Positions 11,513 to 24,530 of a stretch of 64,000 nt of DNA are shown piece by piece. Position 1 is the first letter of the stretch. Each line of letters opens with the position of its first letter. The notes beneath the pieces are model-generated. The model made no database searches, was not told where the DNA came from, and was given only the letters and a program-made list of their open reading frames with translations. A program made the translations under genes and the position numbers. Source of the stretch: Caprella mutica (lineage: Eukaryota > Arthropoda > Malacostraca > Amphipoda > Caprellidae); contig CANNZV010001193.1 in assembly GCA_947561585.1 (NCBI GenBank), forward strand, positions 19,179 to 83,178, read 5' to 3'.

Positions 11513-13425
11513 ATGATCAGAACACCTACCAAACGTGATGGTGATTCGCCAATCGATGGGAGCGACGATGAGTTCAAAAATGATGCAATTCAAAGCAAAC
11601 CACCATACGGTAAATTAGCATCATTGTCAAGAAAATCTAACGAGATACAAAAACTCCTAGAAAACCCAATTGACAACTTAGCCCTAATTAAAAGCAACTT
11701 CACTGAATATTTAGTTCGCTATGAGACTCTGCTTGCAAGTGCAGAAAAATTTCCAGTTTGGCTGAATGAGCACTTGCCTGCAATAAACGACTTCAGAGGT
11801 GAAGTGCAACAAGTGGTACATGGTACACGAGATAGACCAAGGCAAGCTAACACTATTGTATCGGGCCTCTCCATTTCTTCAAGAGCATCATCAGCTAGAC
11901 TTAGATTAGCAGAGGAAAGAGCTGCAGCTATCGCTAAACAAGAAATGGCAGCACGACAATATGAGCTAAAGAGACTAGAACTAGAACTCAAACTAGATCA
12001 AGAGAAGAGGGCAAACGAACACGAAACTAAGGTTCTGGAATTGAATCACCAGAAAGAACAAGCTTCTAATGAGGAGACATTCAGACGAGCTACTATTCTA
12101 GAAAGAGAACTTGATAGAATAGTGAACTATCAAATCGAGACCACACGCAGAGTCGATCAAACTCTTTCTATGATATCTACTCCAGCACCAATGGGTGAAC
12201 CACACAGCTCTACACCAATGGGTGCACCACCGAGCTCCGCACCACCGAGCTCCGCACCACCGAGCTCTGCACCACCGAGCTCTGCAGCAATGGGTGCACC
12301 ACCGAGCTCTGCACCAATGGGTGCACCACAGATGTCTGCACCAATGGGTGAACCACCGAGCTCTGCACCAGTGGATTCACCACCGAGCTCTGCACCAGTG
12401 GGTGCACCACCGAGCTCTGTACCAACCAGTGGGTGCACCACCGAGCTCTGCACCAGTGGGTGCACCACCGAGCTCTGCACCAGTGGATGCACCACCGAGC
12501 TCTGCACCAGTGGGTGCACCACCGAGCTCTGCACCAATGGGTGCACCACAGATGTCCGCACCAATGGGTGCACCACAGATGTCCGCACCAATGGGTGCAC
12601 CACAGATGTCCGCACCAATGGGTGCACCACAGATGTCCGCACCAATGGGTGCACCACAGATGTCCGCACCAATGGGTGCACCACAGATGTCCGCACCAAT
12701 GGGTGCACCACAGATGTCCGCACAAATGGGTGCACCACAGATGTCCGCACTAATGGGTGCAGCAACGAGTTTGGATCCGTGAGATGTCCCTTATTCAAGA
12801 GAGGGTTAATTTGCCAAATAAAGTCATCGACATATTTAGTGGTGCAGACATCACCAAATTCAAATCATTTCTTCTAAACTTTGAACGAAACATAGAGTGC
12901 AAATGCTCTAACGATGGTGACAAAATGGTATATTTAGAGCAATTCACATCAGGAAGAGCACAGAAGATAGTGAAAAGTTGTTCACACTACAACTCTTCAT
13001 ACGGCTTTCAAAGAGCGAAGTTCTTACTTCAAAAGGAATATAACGATGACTACAAGATATCGAACGCCTTTCTTATAAAGCTGGAGCGTTGGCCTCAAGT
13101 GAAAGCGGACGATATGGAAGCTTTACAAGACCTCCATATATTCTTGATGGATTGTATGCATTGTATGCATAATTCTTCAATTACCAACCAATTAAATAGT
13201 CCAGTAGAGATAATAAAGATTGTGCAGAAATTACCTTTCGGTATGCGATCAAGTTGGCGAAGAAAATCATACTCCATACTGAATCAAAGAGGCGCTGTAT
13301 ATTTCAATGATTAGTTGATTTCATTGGAGAAGAGCTAGCCATCATACAACAGCCTGTGTTCGGTATACTTGACGATGACAGACGTAATAAGCCCTATACT
13401 AAGAACCGAAAATCTCTGGCTTTAA
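11513..13425 (+). pseudogene. gag: BEL-1 gag (first part, up to the LINE insertion)
   Basis: The frame starts MIRTPTKRDGDSPIDGSDDE at 11513. A long charged coiled-coil stretch follows (about residues 115-215, rich in Glu/Arg/Lys/Gln). A repeat tract (12187-12780) changes frame at about 12424. A BEL/Pao Gag core (FSGADITKFKSFLLNFERNI, the DUF1759-like region) lies at 12820-13314. The core frame is shifted near 13310 and continues as DFIGEELAIIQQPVFG up to 13425, where the LINE is inserted. The next residues (KSLAL then KIDTDDN) resume exactly after the 12-bp duplication at 19781. Zinc knuckles lie downstream at 19830-20010. Confidence 0.8.
12187..12780 (+). repeat. 27-bp minisatellite inside BEL-1 gag
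   Basis: About 20 units built on GGGTGCACCACAGATGTCCG and GGGTGCACCACCGAGCTCTG variants, mostly 27 bp (nine codons) with shorter 15-bp units at 12226-12285. Depending on frame it encodes MGAPQMSAP or NGCTTDVRT repeats. Because 27 is a multiple of three and the units lack stops, several forward and reverse frames are open across the whole tract. One indel (about 12424) switches the Gag frame inside it. Confidence 0.9.
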
Positions 13426-14105
13426 CTCCTACCTGTGCAAACAGGCTGCTGGAAACTCTTAGGATTAAGTTTAGTTTTAAGGTAACTTTAAGCTTTCTTA
13501 TTCTTAAGACGGAAGGTGGGTAGCTGACAACTACTGTGGAGCGCCTCGGCAGGTGGCGGATAGCCGACCGGCCTGCAGATAATTAGGTTAGCTGCGAATA
13601 TATTGAATAAGCAGCGGCGGACCGTACTGTCCGGTAATGATAACAGTCTTGAGTCCACGGGGATACGTTATCCGGCATAGCGGCCGTTAAGCGTGAGGCC
13701 CTGGCTGTAATGGTTGGGTGTCCTAAGAGAAGGAAAACTCTGACAAAAACCGCCTGCTGCCTTGTAGGTCCCACCTATTGTTGGAAAGGCTAGGAGAAGG
13801 AAAACTCTGACATAAAACCAGCAAGGAAGGTAACCTTGTCAAAAATCCCCTCCGATAAAGGATTTATCACTATGGATAACACAACAAAGGCCACGGCCCC
13901 CAGTCCCGGGCAGCCCCTCCAGTCGTCGCTGAGTGGGGGGCAAGGGGGTGCGAAGAATCTCCCGGTCAGACCAAGCGACATGGCAACGAACGACTCTCCA
14001 CCTGATTATTGATCTGATTTCTCACTACAACCATGCGGCTCGGGTGAGCCTCAATCTCCTAGACCAAAGCTGACAGCACAAAAACCCAGTGCTATCCCTC
14101 AGAGA

Positions 14106-15590
14106 GTGAGGGAAGATCATTCAAAGGGACGTGGGAGCCCTCCAATTCCCTCAACCTCTAATTCCCACCAGTCAAAACCCGACAGTGAGGGTATCAAACA
14201 AGATACAAATCGCAGATTGCATATTAATGAAATGCATCCTCGTGAAAGATTACATACTAACGAAAAGAGTACGAATAATCAACCTAGAAGAGATACTAGA
14301 AAACTGCGACCGCATGAAAGAATCAAATTTATGACAACGAACTATGATGAAATATTTAACCCAAAGAATTTTATTAAATTCTACATTATCCAAGCAAGCG
14401 TAGAAGAACAGAATTTAAGTAATATAAACGTTATTAAGGCTAATAGGGAACTACTAAAATGCCTGGGTGGATCTAAACCAAAGAAAGTAGATGAACTCCG
14501 TAATGGTAGTCTACTAATTGAAGTTGCCAACGAAAAGCAAAGCGAACTGCTTCTAAATCTTAAACAATTAGATGGTACCCCTATAACTGTAAAAGAACAT
14601 TCTTACTTAAACCAAGTGAAAGGCACGATTTACTACCGAAATAGGTGTAATTACTCTGAAAGAGAAATCCTAGAAGAATTAAACCAATACAAAGTGACAA
14701 ACGTATATAGAACAAACAAGAAAATAGGCAATGAAACCATTCCAAACAATATCTACATCTTAACTTTCAATTGCAATATACTACCTGAAGAAATAAGTAT
14801 AGGATGGAATAAATGTCGCGTTAGGCAATTTGTTCCAAGACCACGTAGATGTTTTAAGTGCCAGGGTTTTCAGCACAGTAGTAAAAATTGCAGAAAAGAG
14901 GTTGGTTCTTGTGTCAACTGTGGAAAGGATGAACACGGTATATCATGCGACAGACCACCCTCCTGTAAAAACTGTAACGAACCCCATCAAGCATCCTCAA
15001 AAGACTGCTTCTACTAAGCATCCTCAAAAGACTGCTTCTACTACAAGCTTTCAGTGGAAATTATCTTGCTACAAACAAAGGAAAAGATGAGTTACCGTGA
15101 TGCACGACAAAAAGCTCTACAATACTTGACAAAACCAGAAGCCCAATACAGCAGAGTCACAAGCAAAAACTCGACAGAATCTCAAAAGAGAAATTATGTC
15201 CAACCAACTGGAAACCCAACATCAACACCAAACACTAGTAATGAAAAGAAACGCTATTTTAGCGATAATGAAATTGAAGAGACTAATATAAAACCAAAAA
15301 AGAAGAAACCAATAGAAACTAAAGACCCAAACAATAACAATGAGTCACCTGTGAACTATAAATCACAGGAGATCGCTATGCGGTCTTATTCGAACAAAAG
15401 CAATCACTCTCTACGTGATGCTCCACACAGCTCTAGACGTGCTGCAGTAGCAGCATCCAACAAAACAGGAAAAGAGTCATCTGATGTTCCTATGGAATAT
15501 GACTCTCGTCCCGGAAGAAATAGCTCTCAAAAAACAAACAGGACATCAGAAAGCAAATCCAGAAACAGAGGGAGACTTCCATCTTCCTAA
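14106..15590 (+). pseudogene. LINE ORF1 (Gag-like RNA-binding protein)
   Basis: One frame spans 14106-15590 with a single internal stop at 15015-15017. The N-terminal half is basic and low complexity. Three Cys/His knuckles follow at about 14850-15012: RCFKCQGFQHSSKNC, SCVNCGKDEHGISC, SCKNCNEPHQASSKDC. The C-terminal part (after 15087, MSYRDARQKALQYLTKP) is hydrophilic. The stop arises from a 27-bp tandem duplication (14991-15017 and 15018-15044) whose last codon differs (TAA against TAC). Such proteins coat LINE RNA. The true start could lie upstream of 14106, where the frame lacks a clear Met. Confidence 0.85.
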
Positions 15591-15604
15591 TATATTAATT
15601 ATTA

Positions 15605-18600
15605 ATGTCAATATTTTACTGGAATTGTAGAGGTTACAATAGTAACTTCGAAGATCTGAAAATATTGCTTCAGATCAACAATCCACAAATAGTATGTCTA
15701 CAAGAAACTTTTCATGGCTACCGAACACCAAACCCACCAAGTCGTTATGATATTCTCCCAGCAAATCCAATAATTGCATATGACCAGGGTGTCAGACCTT
15801 CTAGAGGTGTCGTCACTCTGATCCATAACTCAACTCCATACGACCCCATCCCATTGGTAACGAGATTGGAAGCTGTTGCAATTAGAACACAATGCCCAAA
15901 CTCAATAACTGTATGCAATATCTACATCTCTCCGAATGAAGATTTCAGCCTTAGAGATTTTCACAATTTAATACAACAACTGCCTCCCCCATTTATATGC
16001 GTTGGAGATTTCAATGCTCATAACCCAATATGGGGATCTAACAATATTAACAATCATGGACTGATAATAAAAAATATCCTCACAAATACAGATGCATGTT
16101 TGCTTAATTCAGGAGAACCAACACATGAACACATACAAACTGGCTCCTCCTCGTGTATTGACCTTTGTCTTCTTTCATCAAATCTACTACCTAGCTACGT
16201 GTGGAAGCGAATAGACGACCTCTGTGGAAGCGATCAATATCCAATTATGGTAAATGAAATCTTATCTGAACCCTTAAATACTCCACGCAGGTTCTTAACT
16301 GAAAAAGCGGATTGGCACTACTTTACTTTCCTGACGGATAATAATTATGAACATCTTAAAGATTTAAATGTAGATGAAATGACTTCACAGTTCACTGACT
16401 ATATCTTGGCAGCAGCTGAAAACAGCATCCCAAAGTCATCAGGAATAATTCGTAATAAACCTGTACCTTGGTGGAGTGAAGCATGCAGAGAAGCAAATGC
16501 TGCGAGGAAGTCAGCCTTACGAAGGTATAATCGAACAAAGTCTCTCTTTGACAAGGTTGAGTTAAAGAGGACTACTGCATTTGCCAGGTACATAAATCGT
16601 CGTGCAAGAAAGGCCTCTTGGGAAAAATTCGTTTCATCTATAAATAAAGACACGCCAATGTCAAAAATTTGGAGGAAAGTTGGAAAACTAAATAGAAAAT
16701 ACCCATCCTCTCGACCACCTTCACTGATGACAAATGGAATACTACATCAAGATCCCGAAATTGTGAGCAATATTCTCGGAGAGCACGTTGCTAACATTAG
16801 TAGCGACAGATCATACTCTCCACAATTCCTACCTATAAAAACCAGAGCCGAATCTAACGCTATAAATTTTCATACCAGAATACAAGAGCCCTATAATGAC
16901 CCCATATCTATGAATAAAATACAATGCTGCTTGCAGCTCACCAAGAACACGGCACCTGGACCAGATGAAATTCACTTTGCGATGATTAAGCACTTGGCGA
17001 ATAGCGCATTAGAATTTCTACTCCACCTATACAATGTGATCTGGATGACTGGTTCCTTCCCATCACGATGGACAGAAGCAACAGTCATCACCATAAGGAA
17101 ACCAGGCAAAGATCCTCATCTCCCCACAAGTTACAGACCAATAGCACTCACTTGTGTATTATGCAAGCTCATTGAAAAAATAATCAATCATAGACTGGTA
17201 CATGAATTAGAGAAAAACTATCAATTATCTCCAAATCAATATGGCTTCAGAAAGATGCGTGGTTGTCCAGACTCTCTCGCTCGCCTAGAAGCGGACATCC
17301 TTGAGTCTTTTGCAAGAAAGCAACATCTCGTGGCTGTGTTTTTCGATATAGCCAAGGCATACGACACAACATGGAGGTATCTCATTCTGAGAAAGGTCTA
17401 CAGCCTTGGCTATCGTGGTCTGATGGGTGTTTTCATCCAAAACTTTCTCAATAATAGATCTTTTTCAGTTCGAGTTGGTAATAAACAGTCTGACAGATAT
17501 GAACAACAGCAAGGAGTTCCCCAAGGAAGTGTGATGAGTGTCACGCTTTTTGCTTTGGCTATCAATGATATCATCAATAATGTCCCCCATGATATTTGTA
17601 AGTCCATATATGTCGATGACCTAGCGATTTATTACTCATCTCATAATCTTAATTCAATTGAAAGAAAATTACAAATCACAATCAATAGAATAAAACAATG
17701 GGCAGACCAAAACGGCTTCCAAATATCAACAGAGAAAACAATAGCCGTTCATTTCCACAACAAACGAAGAATGCAGCGTGAAATATCCTTACATCTTGGA
17801 AATCATAATATTTTGTTCAAAGACAATGCCAAATTCCTTGGCTTGAGATTCGATACAAAGTTGACATGGCAACCTCATATAATGGAATTGAAAGCTAAAT
17901 GCACGAAATCTTTATCTCTCATAAAATTTTATCTAACACTAAGTGGGGAGCAGATCGTCAATCTCTTCTTCGCATATATCGGGCCACAACCAGATCAAAA
18001 CTTGATTATGGTAGTCAGATATACGGCTCTGCTAAGAAACATATTCTGAAAAAACTAGACGCAGTACATCATGCAGCTATACGTATATGCTCAGGAACGT
18101 TTTGCTCCAGCCCAATCATTAGTCTTCTTGTTGATGCTGGTGAACTTTCACTTGAAAAACGTAGAATTAAGCTTGGACTCCAACATTACTTAAGATTGCA
18201 TGCATTGCCAGAATCAGTAGCTTACAACACAGTTTTTGACGAAAGTATTGAAAATCTCTATGGCAACGAAAACATTCGAGCCCCTATGGGTATCAGAATG
18301 AAAAGAATCATACAATCTCTAACTCTTGGACCTTTTAATGTCCTCCCGTGTCCACCTCAACAAGAGGCTATTTGGCGTATTGACAATGTTGTGTGCATGG
18401 AACTAATGGAAATAAGAAAATCTCTGTATAGTAGTGAACAACTCAGAGTTATATTTACTGACCACGTTGACCATCATCATGGAAACAGCTACCATGTGTA
18501 TACTGATGGATCACGCTCTGAAGGGGGGTCTGGTAGCGGTATATACTCGGACACTTTCTCCCGATCAGTGAAACTCACTAGTGCTGCTTCTTCTTTCACA

Positions 18601-19320
18601 GCGGAAATGACCGCAATACTTGAGGCTGTCACTCATATTTATAACAATGACTCTATAAACAATGTAATCTTCACAGACTCACGAAGCTCAATCCAGCTTA
18701 TGAGGAAAATAACCACTAACCATCCCATACTGACTGAGATTCAGTTTTTGCTCGTGCGCCTGGGTTTACTTGGCAAAATTGTCCAATTCTGTTGGGTTCC
18801 CAGTCATGTTGGAGTTTTAGGGAACGAAGCGGCTGATCGCCTGGCGGGAATGGCTGCAAGGTCTCCTGCTATTGCTCAGAGTCCCAAAATCCCACATAAA
18901 GATTATTACCCTTCAATAAGAAAAAGTATGTATGAAAACTGGCAAAATGAGTGGACACAAACCCCCATGCCAAATAAACTGAGATCATTTAGAGATACCA
19001 CAGAAGAATGGCCATGCTCACATCAGAAAGTGAGAAAGAACGAAGTAATGCTAGCACGTCTTCGAATTGGGCATACTCGTCTCACTCACGGATACCTAAT
19101 GAGAGGTGAACAATTCCCTCCATACTGTAACAGCTGCATTGTGCCACTTACAATCAGCCATCTTCTAATAGAGTGCCCTGACTACCAAGATGAACGACTT
19201 CGATACTTCGGTAACGGAGCCACTTTAAGCAGTGTGCTTGGAGAGCCTCCACAAGGGCGTTATAACATAGATGATCTGTTAAATTACTTAACAGATATTT
19301 ATATTATAAATGAAATCTGA
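15605..19320 (+). pseudogene. LINE ORF2: endonuclease, reverse transcriptase and RNase H
   Basis: It starts MSIFYWNCRGYNSNFEDLK 14 bases after ORF1. The endonuclease spans about residues 1-220 (NCRG, LQETF, VGDFNAHNPIWGS, SDQYPIMV). RT motifs follow: APGPDEIHFAMIKHL, YRPIALTCVLCKLIEKI, QYGFRKMRGCPD, FFDIAKAYDTTW, QGVPQGSVMSVTLF and the catalytic SIYVDDLAIYY (about 17608-17640). A single frameshift near 17930 moves the frame to the one ending at 19320. The second part has RNase H (VYTDGSRSEGGSGSGIY, FTAEMTAILEA, FTDSRSSIQL, WVPSHVGVLGNEAADRLA) and a CCHC-like tail. Without the shift, length and domain order are normal for the I group. Confidence 0.9.
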
Positions 19321-19780
19321 TAAAATGAATGCAATTATTATATAAGTTGCTAATATAAATATTCCTGTAAAATATCTTTGTAAATATAATTCTTATAAAT
19401 CTAACTTCTTTTATAATGTTAATACTAATATATAATACACAAAACCTTAGTACATTATATAACTGACGAGATAGTAATGTATAACTAAATTTTAGTTTTT
19501 GCCTCTGTTAATTTTGTTACTGATCTATAGTTTATTATTGTTATTTGATATTAATTTTTTTCTATAGATATTATTATTCAATACATATTATTAACTTTTA
19601 AGTTACTATTTTTAATTATTGATTACTTGATTTTTACTTTTGTTAAATAAGTTACTGTTATAACTAAGATACTTTTATTTAATAGTTAACTTTTAGATTT
19701 TTAGATATTTTCGGAGTGATATGATCTGAAAAGGTCGAAAGCTCTACGTTAAAACGCAATTTTACTTACTTACTTACTTA
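19321..19780 (+). other. LINE 3' UTR and TTAC tail
   Basis: A+T-rich untranslated region that ends AGGTCGAAAGCTCTACG, then CAATTTTACTTACTTACTTA. The tetranucleotide tail abuts the target duplication. A conserved 3' end of this kind is where the element's own RT would start copying (family knowledge). Confidence 0.8.
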
Positions 19781-20506
19781 CTCTGGCTTTAAAGATTGAT
19801 ACGGATGATAACATGGGGACATCGAAGCTGTGGTGCTGTTATTGCAAGAAAACAAACCACATACTAAATAGCTGTTTCTCTTTCAAGAAATTGTCAGCTA
19901 AATGTAAATCAGACTACATTAAAGAGGCCGGTCTATGCTTCGCTTGTTTGAAGGCAGGCCATATGTCTAAGGATTGCACCGACAGAGCCACCTGCATCAA
20001 ATGCAGACAATCGCACCCTTCCATTCTTCATTTTGAGAAGTCCCCGTTCAAGTCGGATCAAGATAAGTACCACTCTAGACCAGATGACCAGAGCAGAGGT
20101 CCTAAGACTACATTCTCCCATTCGACCAGAGCGGAGAGAACAAGTACTACTAAGGCTAAGAAGGTGCTATCTCCTGTCATTCCAGCTAAGGTTAGGGTGA
20201 GTGGTTCTAATAGGGAAATCACCATTAACTGCTTTCTCGATCCAGGATCATCAGATTGTTGGGCTAGCGAAAAATTGTTAGATCTGTTAGGTGTTCCATT
20301 CAATGAAACTACTATTGATTTAACAACCATGAATAGTATAAGTTCAGCCACAAGAACTAATGTCATTAATAATCTTGAAATAAGGGACTTAGAAAATCAA
20401 AATAAGATTATTATACCTGTCGTGTATACTAGGTCGAAAGAATGTTGGCCTTTTACTAAAGACGATATTCCGTCACATAACGATATTAAAGATTATCCCC
20501 ATCTTA
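19781..20506 (+). pseudogene. BEL-1 Gag zinc knuckles and protease (up to the SINE insertion)
   Basis: Resumes the gag/pol frame after the LINE. Knuckles: WCCYCKKTNHILNSC, LCFACLKAGHMSKDC and ATCIKCRQSHPSILH (19830-20030). The aspartic protease follows with CFLDPGSSDCWASEKLL (about 20230-20280); the DPG variant of the active site is common in BEL/Pao. The open frame is broken at 20507 by the SINE-like insertion and continues from 20936 without loss of phase. An apparent open frame to 20685 only reads into the inserted element. Confidence 0.85.
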
Positions 20507-20922
20507 TGGATTATGGATTGTCTTTTTTCATTTTTACCATGTTTATCATTTTTTTAACGCTACTTGCAGTTTTAGAGGATAGCGCTAGGGTTATGCTCTT
20601 CAACTACGAGGTCTTAGATTTTGTGTTAGGTAGGCTCGTAGGCTTCATTTACTATCACCTCTTCATTTTCCTCTTCCATCCGTGAGTGCAGCCACCGGTG
20701 CTTGTGTCCCGTTTCGTCACATTCCTTGGTAAGTGACTGTATTCACGGAGTAGCTTTTCTGCATCCATGAGCATTGTCACCGACGGTGGTAAGTGACTTT
20801 GTTCATGGAGCCACTTTCCTCTCTGACTGCTTCTTCCAGTCCCTTGTATTTAATTTCCTTTTGACGTCAGCGATATGGCCTTTGGTTCCGAAGCAGACGT
20901 TAAACCCCCTAATAAATAATAA
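20507..20922 (+). mobile_element. SINE-like retroposon, copy 1 (5' truncated)
   Basis: Flanked by a 13-bp duplication, TATCCCCATCTTA (20494-20506 and 20923-20935). The 3' part GGCCTTTGGTTCCGAAGC, then AGACGTTAAACCCCC, ends in an AATAAATAATAA tail. Two further copies (39800-40285 minus strand; 47051-47505 plus strand) extend farther 5', so this one is 5' truncated. Long duplication, A-rich tail and truncation indicate LINE-assisted retroposition. Clear pol III A and B boxes were not assignable. Confidence 0.85.
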
Positions 20923-20935
20923 TATCCCCATCTTA

Positions 20936-23900
20936 GGCATGTTCCATTTAATTTTGTAGATTGTGATATTGATTTGCTAATCGGTATGAATATGCCCCAA
21001 CTAATTAAATGCTCTAAGGTAGTAGATAACAGTGAGTGTCCGGAAGAACCTTTCGCTAGTTTGACAGTATTAGGGTGGACAGTTAGTGGACCTATAGGTC
21101 GTCAATCTATGACAAAATTATGCAATAGACTAGTTGTCGAAAATGAATCGGATCACTATATAAATAATTACATTGAACCCATCTTTAAGCACGACTTTGT
21201 TGATAACGATATTGAAAATGGTTACTCTCAAAATGACCTTAATTTTTTTGAGAAAGTTCAATCTAGTTCCAAATTATTGGAAAATGGTCATTATGAGATA
21301 GAACTACCCTTCAAATACTCTGATAACGAGCTTCCTTTAAACCGTAGTCAAATTTATAATAGATTCGTGCAGTTGGATAAAAAATTTACTAGAGATCCCG
21401 ACTATTATAATAAATATTCTGAATTTATGACTATGATGCTAGATAACGATTTCATAGAAAGGGTTCCGAGTAACCAATCTACAGATAATCATTGGTACAT
21501 AGCTCATCATGGTGTGTTCCATTAAGTCAAAAATAAGATTAGAGTAGTGTTTAATTGTTCATTGCCTTGCAAGGGAGTCTCGTTAAATGATCGGTTACTC
21601 TCTGGTCCGGATCTGACTAACAATTTAGTAGGAGTTTTGTTACGGTTTCGATACGAAACATTTGCAGTCACTGGCGACATAGTCAAAATGTTCTATCAGG
21701 TTAGAGTACCTGAACATCAGATGAACTATTTAAAATTATTTTGGTACGACGAGAATAAGAATATCGTAGAGTATAGATTAAAGGTTCATCTATTCGGAGC
21801 TAGAAGTAGTCCCAGTATAACTAATTATGCTTTGAAACAAACTGTACAAGATTCAGACTGTTCAAGAGAAACTGCGGAAGCTATTGCCAAGTGCTTTTAT
21901 GTAGATGATTTCCTGTTCTCTTGTAATTCCGAAGATTATTTGCTTAAATTAACGAAGGAAGTCAAACAGACAGTTGCTAATGATGGATTCGAATTGACTA
22001 AATTCAATTCTAATTCCCATGTAGTTAGTGCAGATTTAAAATCAGACATCGTAGATAAATCCGTAAGCGTTTCTGTTTGTTCGAGTAATAACCCTAATTT
22101 TGTGTTAGGGACAGAAGAGCAACCCTTGGGAATAACGTGGCGCACGGACTTGGACAAAATTAGTTTGAGATGGAAAACTATTGAGCCAGATGGTTTGCTA
22201 ACTAAACGTAAACTGTTAAAGGGACTTGCGTCAGTTTTTGACCCATTAGGAATGTGTTCCCCATTGGTTATCAAAGGTAAAATTCTATTCCAGAAAACCT
22301 GTCAATTGAAGATTGGATGGGACGATGTATTGCCCATTGACTTAATTAAAGTTTGGAATGAATGGATTTTTGACATGAATTCATTGAGTTCTTTTGAGGT
22401 GCCCCGTTGCTTTAAGTTACCCTTAAATCCTGTATTTGTTGAGTTGCACACATTTTGTGACGGTAGTACTAAAGCATACGGTGCTGTTTCTTACTTAAGG
22501 TTCTGTTATGATGATGGTAGCTGTTCAGTTAGTCAGGTAGCAAGTAAATCAAGGCTAACTCCAATTAATAATTCGACACTTAAGACAGTACCTCGAATTG
22601 AACTTGCTAGCGCTAAATTAGGTATTGAATTATCTAGTAAAATAAAGATTGAAATGAAAGAAATCTCTAGTTTTCAGTTTCACAGTGATAGTACAACTGT
22701 ATTAAATTATATAAATAATGAAGATAAGAGGTTCAAAAGGTTTGTGTGCAATAAAGTCAATTTCATCAGAAGTGAATCGAATCCCAGTGATTGGCACTAT
22801 GTTAGGTCTGCTGAAAATCCTGCTGATCTCATTAGTAGAGGATGTTCCGTAGAGTCTTTGATAAAGTCTAACTTGTGGCAACAGGGACCTACTTTCCTTA
22901 ATGTTTCAGGTCCTATCAAATTCCCAATAACCCCTAATGAAAATTTAAATTCTTATGACGAAGAAATTAAAGAAAGTAAAACGCTAACAACGTATACGGA
23001 TTCTAGCTGTCCCCTTGATGAATTAATGAAATCTTGCTCTAATTGGAACAAATTGGTTACAAGAATTGCTTGTCTCATAAAGCTTATTAATTCTATAAAG
23101 AATAAAACTTCTTTCAACGATACCAAACTATCTGTTATAGATAAGGAATTAGCTGTTAAGACAATAATAAAATATTGGCAAGGAAAATATTTTCAATCTG
23201 AAATTGCTCTTCTGTCCGCTAACAAACTTGTCTCAAACAAATCTACCATTAGAAAGCTGTCTCCTTTCCTTGATGATGACTGTTTGGTTCGTGTAGGTGG
23301 TAGGCTTTCTGAATCTGATTTAGTTTATGAAACTAAGCATCCCATAATTATCCCGAGTAATTCACCTATTGCTAATTTACTGATTGAAAATGCCCATGTA
23401 AACGTTGGACACATGGGCAAGGAATCTATTCTTTCGTATTTGAGGCAAAAATACTGGGTAGTTAAAGGAAATTCTCAAGCAAGATCTGTTGTTAAAGCGT
23501 GTATTATCTATCGTCGCTTGCACGGCAAACCCTTGTATCCTAAAATGACGAGCCTGCCATATGAAAGAGTAGTAGCCGATGAGCCTGTTTTTAGTAAAAT
23601 AGGGATCGATTTTTTGGTCCTTTTCAGACTGTTATAGGTAGAAAAACGTACAAACGATATGGGGTTCTATTCTCTTGCTTAACTAGCAGAGCAATACATC
23701 TCGAAATGGCACAGTCACTAGACACGGACTCATTCATAAATGCGTTAAGAAGATTCATTGCTCGTAGAGGGAATGTCTCCTATATCATTTGTGACAACGG
23801 CACTAATCTTAAAGCAGGTCAAAAAGAATTGAAGGAATCTATTGACCAGTGGAATTCCCTAACAATTGAAAACTGGTTAAGACAGAAAAATATTACTTGG

Positions 23901-24530
23901 AACTTCATTCCACCTACTGGCTCCCATTTTGGCGGAGTGTACGAGAGGGAAATACGTTCTGTACGCAAAATTATGAATGCACTTTTCCGCCAACAACTAA
24001 TTAAACTATCTGATGAAGATCTAACTACCATATTTTGCGAAGTAGAATCTATCCTAAACAATAGACCAATAACTAAAGTATCTAGCGACCCTAACGACTT
24101 GACAGCTTTGACCCCCAATAATCTGATTATTCTGAAGGCTGGAGTTACCTTGCCTCCAGGTCTCTTTAGGAAATCGGACTGTTATATTCATCGTAAATGG
24201 CGCCAAGTGCAATACTTAGTGAACTTGTTTTGGACGCGCTGGAGGCGTGAATACACTGTACTTTTGAATGAGAGACAAAAATGGTTGAAACCAGTTAGAT
24301 CGTTACAAATTGGTGATCTTGTGTTGATGGTGGATTTGAATTACCCACGTAATCAATGGCCTCTTGGTAGGATTGTATCCACTAATCCTGACAAAAAGGG
24401 TACTGTTCGTTCTGCAGAGGTCAAAGTAGCTAAATGCAGGAACGGAATTATGTCTGATTTCACAACCACCATATTAGAGCGACCTGTCAGTAAGTTAGTT
24501 CTAATGTCTTGTGATGATTGTATTGAATGA
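20936..24530 (+). pseudogene. pol: BEL-1 pol: RT, RNase H, integrase
   Basis: After the protease end (DLLIGMNMPQLIK, about 20960) the RT carries RVVFNCSLPCKG (21540), TGDIVKMFYQVRV and the catalytic CFYVDDFLFSC (about 21891-21925). RNase H begins LHTFCDGSTKAYGA (22444) and includes FHSDSTTVLNYI. Integrase has the HxxxGHMGKES...KACIIYRR zinc region (23395-23520) and core ICDNGTNLKAG (23785) with a downstream GSHFGGVYEREIRSV. The C-terminal domain WPLGRIVSTNPDKKG (24357) is typical of BEL/Pao. Lesions: a TAA at 21523-21525 and a one-base shift in a T-run at about 23611-23616. Confidence 0.88.

Larger units (their letters stand above)
13426..19780 (+). mobile_element. I-like non-LTR retrotransposon (LINE), full length
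   Basis: The 6.36-kb element is flanked by a 12-bp target duplication, CTCTGGCTTTAA (13414-13425 and 19781-19792). It has a comparatively G+C-rich 5' region (13426-14100), ORF1 with zinc knuckles, ORF2 with endonuclease, RT and RNase H, an A+T-rich 3' UTR and a (TTAC)n tail (about 19762-19780). The apurinic-type endonuclease plus RNase H and the short-repeat tail point to the I/Nimb group rather than poly(A)-tailed jockey (family knowledge). ORF1 has a stop and ORF2 a frameshift, so it is not autonomous now. Confidence 0.9.

Noticed and set aside
12157..12798. Long frames on both strands across the BEL-1 gag repeat
   Set aside because: Consequence of a stop-free 27-bp unit; only the plus-strand Gag phases join to conserved Gag sequence.
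13583..13981. Minus-strand frames in the LINE 5' region
   Set aside because: G+C-rich untranslated region of a plus-strand LINE; no motifs, and conservation expectations lie on the other strand.
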